Part shown: positions 1 to 11,030 of the stretch, piece by piece | Position numbering within the stretch: the stretch's first letter is position 1 | Layout: the number at the start of each line of letters is the position of its first letter | Assembly (NCBI RefSeq): GCF_001723175.1 | Contig: NC_064650.1 | Location: 372,001 to 436,000 of the forward strand | DNA from: Penicillium oxalicum | Lineage: Eukaryota; Ascomycota; Eurotiomycetes; Eurotiales; Aspergillaceae | DNA: 64,000 nucleotides | Direction of reading: 5' to 3' | The notes under the pieces: model-generated | Told to the model about the DNA's origin: nothing | Seen by the model: only the letters and a program-made list of their open reading frames with translations | Databases searched by the model: none | Translations under genes and position numbers: made by a program

Positions 1-3000
1 TTTGTCACTACCACCCATGAGTCCGCTGCAGCAGGCCAATTCTCCGTCTATTTCTATCCCACCCCTTCTTGTCCATTCCAATGGGTTTATTTAGTATTCT
101 TATTATCCTTATGCATAGATGACTTGGTTGAATGTGATGCTCGATATAATCCGTTCTGTAAATGAGCAAGTACTGCGCTTCGTGTTGGATTTGATTCTTC
201 GAACCCATGCCAAGCTTTGTGAAAAATATATGCTTTGAAGGTGCGTCACCATCGATGCGTCAGTCGTCCATGCTGTTCAAATTTAGCTACGAACCAAGTA
301 GGATACCTGAGTCACGAGCTTCCAGGCGTATCTTGAGCTAAGAAAGTGGCTTTGATCGGGCCCCTGCTGGGGAGGTCGTGGGCACCTCCGCAAGGCTCAA
401 CTGCTCGACACCTATATGATGAGTGACTGGTAAGTATCCGTTCAGCCGGAATGAGCCAAAGCGCTCGGTTAGATACTGGTACCATCTCCACCGTCAATGT
501 ACTCCGGTATATGATTATAGAGCCCGCCTGCAAATCGTCCTCCCACTTCTCTCCAAACCCCTTGAACTGAGGACGTCCCTGAGTAAGGATCACTGTACTA
601 TCAAATTGGAATGACCGTTGACGGGCCAACCGGCTCTTCCCTCCGATGAGCAAAGCAAAGCGAAGCGCATTGTCCGAGATTGTGGAGCTCGATGGATCTG
701 ACCTCCCATGCAGCGTGGGACACGGGTGCATAGGTGATTGGATTTCGGCGACTGTGCGTAGTCAAAAGGACCCTCTTTAACGGTTTATCCATAAGGTAGC
801 AGATGCCAAGGATATGACAGGTCCAGTGTTTATCTCGGATCATCCATTTCATGGAAGTTGCGTGCATTCGTTGGTGTAGAATGGACCAGGTACGGTTGTA
901 ACGTATCTCTCGAACCTTGAATGAATGTATACCTCGTTCTGTCCGGACGGGATCCGGAACAGATGGCTTTGGATTGGAGAGGTGAGCTTGATGGGTGAAC
1001 TGAGGGATTTCTGGTGGGTATGATGAATGTGTACCTAGATTTACCTATTTTGGAATTTGTAATCGATATAGGCAGGTATGGCCTCGCAGCGAAGAATGGA
1101 AAAGAAACCACCTCATAACAGTCACATGTTCACGTATATTATGAAATCAAGACGATGGAACCCAGGACCCCAGATATCAAAATTCAAAAGTTCGGCATGA
1201 TCGTCACTCACTTCCTATTCCGTAGGCCAGTTGGCGCATGACTGACAGATGGCCTGAGCAATACTAGTATAAGCGAGTATTGAACAGCGCACGGACACCA
1301 AAGCTCAATTTGTAGGTACATATTGACATTGATATCCATGTTCTCGGAAACTCGGCAGGTGAGAGCAATGGAGTCTGATTGGGACACATTGCAATTTTGA
1401 CCTTGGTTTGTTGGAAATCGATGCATAGTGCATAGTGCATGATGGGGTGAATGGATGGAGAGTCTGCGGAGCGTGTGACAGGATCCATGCAAGTAGAACA
1501 TATTGAATACATTGCAGATTGCAGCATGCGAGAGAGAATGACATGTCATGAAGGTTATCAATCTTCTTCGGTATTTGTGGAAAAAGAAAAGCCTGGAATA
1601 TGGGACCTGGTTTACTTGGCTTGGATTCATGGCGCTTTGTTGGTGAGGATGCTGATACTAAACTACAGTGATTTCTGCCTGATTTTTGTGAGGACTACTC
1701 GGTAGGTTTATATCGTGGTCGGGGGTTATGTAAATGGATGGTCCCGGAAGAGCCACTCTGGTGTAGATTCGTCTGAGGACAGAAATCGGGCATGTAGGTC
1801 AAATGATAGATTGTCGAGATTGCGCATGATATGTTTGTGGGGTACCTATTTGATCTACTCGAGGTTCAAAGTATGATTTTATCAAGCTTTGAGGGTGGGG
1901 ATGAGTAGAAGGACAAGTATGAGCCCTAGAGCAGGGACCTACACAGCATTTATGCTTCAGTCTTAGGTATCTAGGTAGTACTACTACTACCCGAATCTCC
2001 AGCCCTGGACGCAGTCACATTGCTTGACATATATATCTACATGCCCGTGTCCAACTCAGGATCCATCACCCAGTGACTTCACGTGACCACATTCATATTT
2101 ACGCCGTGGATTTTCCTCATGAATGGAGTTGTAAAAAGAGAGAGAGACAGAGGGAGAGAGATTCCGACAATCCAATTGCCGTATCTGGCAACCCAAACCG
2201 TTGGGGTGGCGTGTTTCAGCTTGGGATGGTGGATGGTGGCGGTCACCTAGGTGCCACAGGTGAGAGAGCTAGCAGGTGTTTGTAGGCGATGGGAAAGCAA
2301 GCTCCTCAAGTCGGACCATGCGCTATTCTTGTGATATTTGTGGAGAAACCCGTTTCATCTTTTTTTCCCCCTCCCTTTTCCTCTCTCTCCCTCTTTCCCC
2401 CTCTTTCTCCATCAGGGATTCAGACACTGATCGAGGTGAGATAGGGGGGTTCTTTTCCAATTCTAGTATTTTCCAAGGACGCTCGGATCACGAGATGGTA
2501 GGGATCGAGTGCATCGAGCCGACCAGCATCAGGAGAGTCCCCGGTTCCAACGATGTGTCTGGTTATGTTCCGACTGCCCGAGTCCGCCGACCTCTTCGAC
2601 GCAGATCCGAATAGGGAATAGCGCCCGGAGTAGCCAGAGGAGAAGGTTCGTTTGCTGGTTTGCGTGTTTGCTTTGGCGGATGTAGATTCACCCCGCTGAA
2701 AGAGACTTGCCCAGGAGGATCATTACTTATTTCACCCTGACAGCTTCCATAGTCAGAGCTTAGGGTGACTGTAGTTTATTGAGCAGAGGAGGAGGTCGCC
2801 TAGAGCCCTCTGGGCTTTGCAGGAGCGTGGAGAATGGTAGATGCTGGGGATTTGGACGGATCAAGATGCGTGGTAAATATTAAATAGTAAGGTATCTGCT
2901 AGAGGTGCAAGTCTCGCCTGCTGGGGAGGGTAACAAAAATAAATAAAGTGAGGCGGGGATCAATGGACGATATAGAGTCCACGATGGCTGGCTCTATGCC

Positions 3001-3515
3001 ATGAAGCATTTTTTGTCATTTGCTCCACGACAATCCGTCGGATGCATTTGGGCCAAGGTAAGGAGATATAGCTCCCCCGGGCAGATAATATCCGTGGGTT
3101 ATAGTTCAAATTTGAAGCTGGAGCACGGTGAAGGCTCCTCGGTCATGCCTTTGAAGTCCGAACTCAGGCAGCCAATCTCCTCGCCGCGTCCTTCTTCTGG
3201 TTGGACTTGATTTCTGCTGCTTCTGGCCTCAGCCCCTGACACACCTGATCCATCCGTGGGAGGGTGGGAAGGGTGAACGATCCAACCTTGAAATTGTGAT
3301 CGGAACTCTGTTTCATGATGATCGCCATGATCCGTGGTTGAGCCAGCCCCCCTCCAGAATGTTCGGATTTCCCGCCCACTCGCGACTTGATGAACTATCC
3401 AGTTGTTGTAAGAACGCTATCGGATAATCAATATACAAATCATACGTTTTTAGACAGCCCATGCTGCTTTCTATTTCATCTTCAGTAGATGATAAACAAA
3501 GGGTACCTATCCCAG
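1..3515. other. Intergenic, no supported gene
   Basis: I see no open frame with recognisable protein character here. The short frames on both strands lack good starts, splice-linked partners or family motifs. Low-complexity patches include a GA-rich tract near 2135-2165 and a CT-rich tract near 2355-2410, and a TAGGTA-type motif lies near 1968-1990. It could hold an untranslated leader or a non-coding transcript, which cannot be decided from sequence alone. Confidence 0.5.
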
Positions 3516-3870
3516 TTGTATACAATGTATAGTATACAAATTGCCGAAAACGCAGCGTTTTCTTACGGACCCGTGTGGTCCCCTAAGGGCGCGTGCGGGA
3601 AGACATGCGGAATCAACCGGCTATAAATACCGTTGCAGGACAAACCATCCTACGAGATGGTTTGGCTTAGACCTTTTGGCCTTATGTTTAAACCAGGGAG
3701 CAACGGCACGGTGGATTTCACCCGGAAGGAAAGGCGCTAAAAGATTCTGTTCTCTGCTTTGCTAAGAACGGCTTCCCCTTTTCTCAAGTTCCTCACTCGG
3801 AGAACCTTTTCAAGGGCGGCTTTGCCTTGATTTAGCGCTAACCCGTGCCGTCGGCGGCGACCAGCGGCAA
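3516..3870. repeat. Cluster of short inverted repeats (stem-loops)
   Basis: Several perfect or near-perfect inverted repeats follow one another. Seen directly: TTGTATAC/GTATACAA (3516-3539, 8 bp), GAAAACG/CGTTTTC (3546-3562, 7 bp, 3-nt loop), GGACC/GGTCC (3567-3581), CAAACCATC/GATGGTTTG (3641-3664, 9 bp, 6-nt loop), a bulged CGGTG/CACCCG pair (3709-3727), a long-range GCGCTAAA/TTTAGCGC pair (3734-3741 with 3831-3838) that encloses GTTCT/AGAAC (3749-3769) and CAAGGGC/GCCTTG (3811-3829), and TGCCG/CGGCA (3846-3869) with an inner TCG/CGA. The density looks non-random. It may be a structured RNA, a hairpin-rich mobile element remnant, or an inserted fragment. No family is recognised. Confidence 0.55.
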
Positions 3871-3973
3871 GCGATTGTCCTATAAGCTCTTATTTTGAGG
3901 CGCTTTTGTGTATTGAATGTGGAATAGATAGGATGACTGATCCCCTTCCGCTCTCCACCAATTTACGACCTTG

Positions 3974-4627
3974 ATGCGACTTCAGCCATGGACCCCCAGG
4001 TATGTGATGATTGACTCCTCGCAACTTGTATCATCTCTCATCGACAGGAAGGTCTTTTACTTTAACACGGTCCCTATCCGTGTGGAAACGGTCCGAAAAC
4101 TCCATCCACGTCGCGAAGTGTACCGCCTCAATCTAGAAAAATGCCAGGAATTCCACGGTCTTCCGACCGTTCTAGTTATCAAAGAGATGAAAGACGGTTG
4201 GCAAGAAGAATTCGATCAAGAGAAAAAAGCCTATCGGAGCTTAGAGTGCCTTCAAGGAATAGTCATTCCTACGTTCTTCGGCCAAGGCACTTTTGAGGAC
4301 AGCCCTATCCTGATCCTTTCCGAGGTAATTGGGATAACACTCTATGAACTTGCCTATAGCATGGTTCCTGTATCTTTGGATAAGCTTCGACATCAGCTTG
4401 AGAAAGCATTGGAGCTCGTTCATTCGCAAGGTGCAGAATATTTAGACCAGCGACTGGACAACTTCTTCCTCTGCGATACGGATCAAGTCATGATTGTTGA
4501 TCTGGAGCAAGTCAGGTTCCCGTCGGATCTTGAGGATTGGAAGGACAGTGTGAATTATGGGGGCGTGGGCTCTCTCTTATATCTTTTCAATGATATCAGA
4601 GAAAGAAAGAAAGAGTCCACCCGCTAG
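3974..4627 (+). CDS. Small protein-kinase-like (APH/PK fold) protein
   Basis: A 217-residue frame from the ATG at 3974; a second ATG lies at 3989 in another frame. The visible pattern is that of fungal kinase-like orphans: a VIKEM segment resembling the lysine strand (about residue 74), a hinge-like ILILSEV, then HSQGAEYLDQRLDN, which resembles a degenerate HxD...N catalytic loop, and MIVDLEQVRFP in the place of the DFG strand. It is shorter than a canonical kinase, lacking a C-lobe substrate region, and the glycine loop is not obvious. A 48-nt stretch (4000-4047) begins GTATGT and ends ACAG and is divisible by three, so it can be read through or spliced without changing frame. It lies directly downstream of the stem-loop cluster. 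Kinase fold is inference; activity is doubtful. Confidence 0.6.
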   Translation: MRLQPWTPRYVMIDSSQLVSSLIDRKVFYFNTVPIRVETVRKLHPRREVYRLNLEKCQEFHGLPTVLVIKEMKDGWQEEFDQEKKAYRSLECLQGIVIPTFFGQGTFEDSPILILSEVIGITLYELAYSMVPVSLDKLRHQLEKALELVHSQGAEYLDQRLDNFFLCDTDQVMIVDLEQVRFPSDLEDWKDSVNYGGVGSLLYLFNDIRERKKESTR

Positions 4628-7600
4628 GGAACACCTTTCTGCATGTAAACTCGTTTCCTTGAAGCCTGTAAGTGGGCTATTGGGCCATGATATCAATATC
4701 GTATAATTGAACCATTTTGTGACAAACGATTACAATAGCAAATACACTCTGCCTCCTTGGTCTTGAACGAGTAGCAAAGGACATGAATACGGTAGTCTCT
4801 TCTCCTGGGACGACTTCCAGGGCAAGGTCAACTGTCTGGCATCAGCGCCCCAGCTCCGTGTCCCAGTCCAAATTCGGTTTCTCCTCAGTTTTCAGTCGTG
4901 ACTCGTCCTTATTTTCCCGAACCCTCCCCCGTCCCTCAAGATGCCCCAAGCGTTCGTCGTAGCGTGTTTGAGTTAGACCGGTGTTTCCCCCTCCCCCCCC
5001 CCCCTTTGACCCACTTTTCTGGAGCGGCGGCTAACTTGGCACTCGATCGTCGCTTCAGACTCGCCTCCCGTCCGTTCGGGATGAAGACCAGGATCCTCGT
5101 GAAGAGTCGTCCGTCGTCCGTCATCCGTCATCCCGGTATCACGGAGGGACTCTCAGCCGGAGTGAATTCTCCGAGATCCAGTGGACGGACCATCTCCACC
5201 GGAGGAGATCCACGGGGAACAGGTTCTAGACGAGGTAAGAGATGAAGCCTTGAACAGTAGTTGGTCCATCTACCCGTCCTTGGTATGCTTTCACTTCCAA
5301 TAGAGAACACCACCAATACTATGCGTTCATGACGGCGGTGACCGTCAGCTACGACCAAGAGATCTCCCGCTTGTCGACGCATGGTCAACAGGAACATCCA
5401 CCCGTGTGACGGCTCTGGATCCCATAGTTCTGCACAGGCAACTGCCGTGGGCATGGAGTGTCTGGGATACTCCTCTCCCGCTCCGGGCGCGTCGCCGCGA
5501 CCGAACGGGGGGGGGGGGGGAGTCGGAGGAAGTGGAATGGTCGTGGATGAGTCCGTGTACAATGATTGCGAAACCGCACTATCGCATAGTTTGTGTCATC
5601 TTGTTTTCGGCTCATGTTTCCACGCCGTCTGAATCGTTCCGATTTGAACTTCCCTCCTCTCCCCATCGTCCGTTTCTCGTGACTCTGTCATATTGTCAAC
5701 CACTCGTCATTCTAGAGAAGAATCGACGAGAGAAATGGAGAAAAAAGAGAGAAAAAAAAAAGGGGACGAAATTGACCAAGTTCGCAGCAAACACTAACCC
5801 TGCCGGTGATCCAGCCAGCGGTTCTCCCTCGCGGGCCTCACCCTGAAACGCTCTGACATTCCCCAAACTCATTTTCCCGACTTTTGTGCTCTCCCAGGGC
5901 TGGTTTCGGAACCCTGGTTCCTGCACCAGCTGCGCACTGCCCAGTCTTTGCACTTTAGGGACATTCTGAACATTCTGGACCTCCAGTCGAAGATCAGAGA
6001 TGCACACACCCCGCGTCTCACGGTATACTCCATGATCATGTCAATGTGAATGACCCTGGCGAGCACAGCAGACTGGTCTACCACACGTCTCTGCTCCCTT
6101 CTCTCCTCTCTCTGGTGCCTACCAGCTCTCTTGATCCAAGGTGGGCACTGGATTTTGGCGCCGCTAGATTCCTGGGGCGGATGGAGTCTCTCTCTCTGCC
6201 TCAACTTTGAATGCGCCCGGAATCGCCCATGGCCGCATGACGAACTGAATGGAGTGGGTCGACGACCGCTGGGTCCTGATCTATCAGATTTCCTTTTCCT
6301 TTTTTTTTCTCCTCTCTCCACTGGAGTACTTTCCCCAGTGCTCAGGACGGTGAGTATACATAGAGTGTCCCCTCTAGAAAACTAAAAAAGAAAATGTTCG
6401 AGAAATTCAAAATCATAAAAAATGGGTATTCTTGACGGGATAGTTCGATGCTGATTTGTCCTGTTCCTGACTGGGATCGTGAATCCGTGCAGGAGGTTTC
6501 GAGTCCCTGACCGGTTAGGTGCGTGGAGCGGATGCGCCACGCCAGTGCACACGCCGACGGGCGCGTCGCTTCAGATGGTGAAACGATCCTGACTTTTTTT
6601 TCTTTTCCTTTTCCGCTTTCCTCTTTTCCTTGTCCCTTGAGTGGGTGGATGGTGGGGATGGATGGTTCTGTGGCCGGAAGATGCAAGGAGTCCAGGACCC
6701 TGTATCCACTATCCAGTGATCTTCGGGCCCAAGGGCTACTAGTCACTCCGTTCACTCCCTGTTCACAGTATACCAACTCGACACTGGACCATGCACATTG
6801 TACAAATGGTACGAATTGGACAGTGCTACCACGAATCAGTAGAGGAGAGAAATGTAGGGCGTTTTTGCAAAGGGCCTTGGGTCTCCTGCAGGTCCCTCTT
6901 ATCTATACACCGCATGGGGGAGTTGCATGGAGATCTGGCTGGCAGACCGGGACGTTGAATGTCTCCAATCCTCTGAGAGAGCTCATTGAGCGTCAAGGGC
7001 AAAAGATTCCAGGAGAACTGAGAGCTGTCCCTGATGACGACACTTCCATCCCATCGAGTCACAAAGATGAGAGACAACTCACCACGGCCAGCGTGGCGAC
7101 GGTGACCCGCACGTTGAACAGGCGTACTCGCGACACCATCGAGAATCTGCTTCATTGAGCATGGCAGAAGACTCCGTTACCTGATCTCTGATCCCTTGAG
7201 AGGAAGCAACACGTGGAAACAGAGAGGAGGCTAGTGAATGCCTTTGCTCATCCATCAGCTCGATCCGGCCATCGGCCTGAATCCCATCGCAGAAAGATTG
7301 GATTGCAGGAACCGTTCAGGAACAATCGCATGGGATTAACCGTGTGGGTCAAATCAAGGATCTCGAGACGATCCATAAATAAAACGCAATAAATCTTTTC
7401 TCTGGGATGCAAATAAGGATGGGGAAAAGACCTCCAAAAAAAGGAAAAATAAAATCAAAAAATAAAAGGAAAAAAGAACTCCATCCACTTGATCGACTGG
7501 GCTCTCTTTTTTCCACCTTGCAAGCCTCCTCCTCCTTCTCTTGCCCCCCACCCTCCCTCTTTCTTTCGTGCATCACTGGAATCGATGGGGGAAAACATCC

Positions 7601-8503
7601 TCTTTTGAGTTTCTTCAGTCCTTTCCTCCCTGTAGCCTTGCGGTTCCTATTTCCATCCCACTTCTCGGTGTCAGTGCTGGTGCTGGCCCTCATTCTGTCC
7701 TTTGAACAGTCCTCCTCCTGGCTCCTGTCAGCCTTGTTCGACCCATGCACGACTTCTGCTGCATTGTCAATCTGCTTTATTGAACTTTCAATCAGCTCGC
7801 TGTGCTTTTCCTGGTGCCCCCGCTCATCCAGTCGGTCAACTGGATTCCCCTCAACCCTGCCACCGGCTGGCAAAGGCCCACTGTACCTTAAAAGAGCTGG
7901 TTCCTGGACCTGAACGACTTGATTACCAGGACCGGTCACGAGTGTAACAAGAAAAGTAGGGTTCAAGAAATCATCCTGGATCGGGCATCAGATCTCATCA
8001 TCCACCCCCCCTTCTCTTCCTCTCTCTTCCTCTCTCTTGTTCTTTCTTCTCGCCTCTTCATCACCTCTCTTCTCCCTTCGCCTTTCCTGTGCTCCTGAGG
8101 GACACTGTGCAAGGACCGAAGATTCCTCAATCCGTCACCAGTGGTGCTCCCTTGTCCCTCCCATCCTTCCACCTCCCTGAGCAAGTGACATTCCTGATCC
8201 GCCCGCAAGCCGGAGATCAACCGCCCTGTCACATTGCCGACGCGTGAGCTTGAAACTGCCGTCATCGCTGGAGGACGCTGGACTGGTTTCTCCTCTTTCA
8301 TAATCACCCTCGAATCCCCCATCTCCTCGGTGGTTCGATTCATTCGGTTCAACTCGTGGCTGTCTCAACAATCTACTCCATCCGTGCTGTCGATTGTTCT
8401 TACGTCAACCAGCCAGCGACTCTATTCTCCGCGCATGATATCTCTTCTACCCTTCTGCTTCCAGGTTGAAACCTCTCCCAGGAATTGATCAAACGGGTCC
8501 ACC
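4628..8503. other. Long gene-free stretch upstream of the Ser-rich gene
   Basis: No reading frame here has convincing protein character. The stretch is rich in CT tracts and homopolymers (A-run near 5750, T-run near 6300, G14 at 5507-5520). Many short upstream ATG frames exist. It may include a long 5' leader with introns for the gene starting at 8504, or a non-coding transcript; a candidate donor (GTGAGTATAC) lies at about 6351. Transcript data would be decisive. Confidence 0.4.
7983..8095 (+). promoter_or_regulatory. Pyrimidine-rich tract upstream of the Ser-rich gene
   Basis: An almost continuous C/T stretch made of repeated TCTCTTCC units lies about 410-520 bp before the ATG at 8504. Such CT-rich tracts are common just upstream of transcription start sites of well-expressed filamentous fungal genes. 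Assignment as promoter element is inference. Confidence 0.35.
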
Positions 8504-10113
8504 ATGTTCGAATCAACTACCACCACCAGTACCAGCCACACCGCCACGGCCATGTCGTTGCACCGGCTAAGTCGCCAGAGTCTGCAAAGTCGCTATGAAT
8601 CCGAGGAAGAAGAGGTCTCCGAATCCGATACGGGGGCCAACGACTTTACCCCTTCCTTGACGAGTTCTCCCCAACGCGCAAGTCACTTTGATTCCGACGC
8701 CAGCGCGGATGAAGCGGGCCATGAAGATTTGGACCTCACGCCCAGAGAGATGTTTCCTCCCTTGGGCTGTGGTGCGAAGCGACAGCGCCCCGTCTCTCTC
8801 GACACCGTCAAGCGAAACAGCGTCCCCAGTTTCAGCGAGCATGCCTATATCTTCGACCCCGAAAAGTCGGTGATACTGGGATTGCCCTCGTCCGACAACC
8901 AAGAGGATCTCCTGGATACGAGTCTGTACCTGCAGCCCACCGTCTATGTGGCCCCGGATGTTTCGCCGAGAGCCAAGAACGTGAGATCGCGGTCAGCCTC
9001 GCCGGCCTCCATCTTCTCAATAGACTACGCCGAGATCCAGACCGCGAAGAAGATCACGCTCACCGAGCCCACGGCCCGGCCATCCTTGGTCTTTATCAAC
9101 TCGCTGGGGCCTCGGATCAAGCATGCTCGATCTCGAACGCGAAAGACTTCCCGAGACCGCGAGTCACGCATCCTCGATGGGAAGCTGCTGGACAACGCCC
9201 CGGATCCCTCTGGGTCCACCGGTATCAAACCATCGTCCATTTCTCCCATCACCGAGAGCATCGAACCCGCATCCCCCAAGGATGTAGCCTCGCCATTCAT
9301 GTCCAATCTCTCGCGGGTCGAGCAGACTCGCAGCGACAACGACCAAACGCCTCCCCCTTCCCAAAGTGCCACCATCCAATCCGTCTCCGAGATTCCCACC
9401 ATCCCCATTCTTCCTCTATCCCCTCACATGCGATCTCAATCGATGCATCGCCTCCGGCCTCGCACCGCGGGTGATGATTCATGCTCATCCCCAATTCCGT
9501 CCCCTCGATCCCGTCGCCCGACAGAACCGGGTCTTCGCCCACCCTCGATTCGCAGCAACAGCAACAGCAGCGTCCCTTCCTTTGGCTCTCGCCCCGCCTC
9601 CCCCTTCTTTTCCGACCTGAACTACATCCGCGACCACTCGTTCAGCGATGCCGGATCGATCATCTCCCGCACCTGCAGCCCCCTCTCCTGCGCCTCCTCG
9701 CCGCCACCCCCTCCCTTCTATCAGTTGCCTACCCAGCCTTCCAAACGCGGCCACACCGGGTCCAAGAGCAGTGTGTCCAGCCTCTTTGCCCAACGCTCCC
9801 CATCATCCAACGCATGACCACACGCAAACACTCCGCCACCTCGAGCATCTACTCGACCAGCAGTCTTCGGTCCGAGGTGGACCTCTTCCGAGGCGGGAAC
9901 AGCAGCGCTGCAACTCCGGTGATGACCCCTGCATCCCTCTCCTCTTCCCAGACACAATCCTGCCTGGTCTCTCCAAACGAGGCAGATAGTCCTGGGTCCA
10001 GAAGATCAGAAAAGTCCAACAAATCCCGCCATGAACGACATAATAGTGTGGCTGTCAGTGGACGCAAATTCATGGGCTTGACGCTAGGCAAGAGGTCTTT
10101 TACCAAGTCCTGA
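8504..10113 (+). CDS. Ser/Pro-rich disordered protein (frame broken once)
   Basis: The start ATG at 8504 sits in a strong CCACC context. The protein is rich in Ser, Pro and Arg with many SP/SxR sites and acidic patches, so it is probably intrinsically disordered and heavily phosphorylated. The only compact-looking segment is around residues 115-155 (EHAYIFDPEKSVILGL and following). As given, the frame stops at 9815-9817 (437 aa). The frame one base back continues without a break as KHSATSSIYSTSS to a stop at 10111-10113, ending in GRKFMGLTLGKRSF. One extra C in the CCCC run at 9798-9801 would join the two into 536 codons. I do not recognise a family; no function is proposed. The clean continuation suggests a missing base in the sequence rather than a true short protein. 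Confidence 0.7.
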
Positions 10114-11030
10114 TTTTTGATTTCTATTTATTCACTTTCACTTTGAGGCCTATTCCCCCCCCCTGTCTCTCTCTCACACACAGATATATACACACACACA
10201 CCCTCTCTCTCTCTCTCTCTCTCTTTTCATGGGCGTTTTGGGAACTCTACATATCCTCTACCTTGTCTTTTTGTATTTGTCACGGTTGGACTCCCGTTTT
10301 CTATCCTTCCAGACTCATCCTCCTCATGTCGGATTACTTTTTAGGGCTTGTCTCACGAGAACCAGAACCTCTTCTAATTTGATAATGTCTTCTTTTCCAA
10401 CTATTCTTTAATTATTTCACTTCTTCCATTCTCTCTCTAGTTGACATGTTTTACCTTGTTATCCATCGATATCTATGATCGGTTCTATTATAAATGTACG
10501 ATGTACGATGTATGATGTAAGGCTTTAGAGGGGGGAAAGCCATGTCACTTCAGCCTTGGACAAGAAGTGCGCTTGTCGATGCTAGGAAATTACCTAGGTA
10601 GGTAGGTAGCGTAAGTGGGTAGTACATTCTCGGCACCAAACGGTAATCTCACTTCCCCCCCCTGAGGTGTGGATTTGAGGGCATTTCACGTTCACCAAGA
10701 TTGGGAGAGACATTGAGTATGTCAAGTATTAGCAGATGAAAGATCTCTTGTCGGTATTTCATACTCAAGTACAGAGATCATTCTTCTGAAGCCTATTTCA
10801 TGATCTGCTACAGGACAGCTTGATGAAAGAATGCGGTCTGGGTGATCTGCCCGAATGGCCCTGGCAAAGGTCAAGACAAGAAGAAAATGCACCAAATAAA
10901 AGAGTTTTTTCGCTCAATGTAAGGGTTTCTTGCCTTGCCAAAGGAAAAAAAAAGAAAGCATCTCAAGAACAACGAGGTCATCAACCTTCCAACTGGAACA
11001 GTCGACGGGCCTTTCTCACACTTGAACCCC
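10114..11030. other. Intergenic between convergent genes
   Basis: This is the shared 3' flank of the Ser-rich gene (+) and the transhydrogenase (-). It contains a CA/CT dinucleotide tract (about 10180-10226), four tandem copies of a seven-base TGTACGA-like unit (10494-10521) and a TAGGTA run (10592-10612). No gene seen. Confidence 0.5.
10180..10226 (+). repeat. CA/CT microsatellite in 3' flank
   Basis: Alternating CA units followed by about ten CT units, located 70-110 bp after the stop codon of the Ser-rich gene, probably in its 3' UTR. Confidence 0.85.

Noticed and set aside
3541..3765. Open frame of 74 codons across the stem-loop cluster
   Set aside because: No ATG start, no family features, and the inverted repeats explain the sequence better than coding.
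5406..7158. Several frames of 100-210 codons (5406-5846, 6050-6385, 6523-7158)
   Set aside because: Non-ATG starts or low-complexity content from CT, A and G tracts; no splice model links them.
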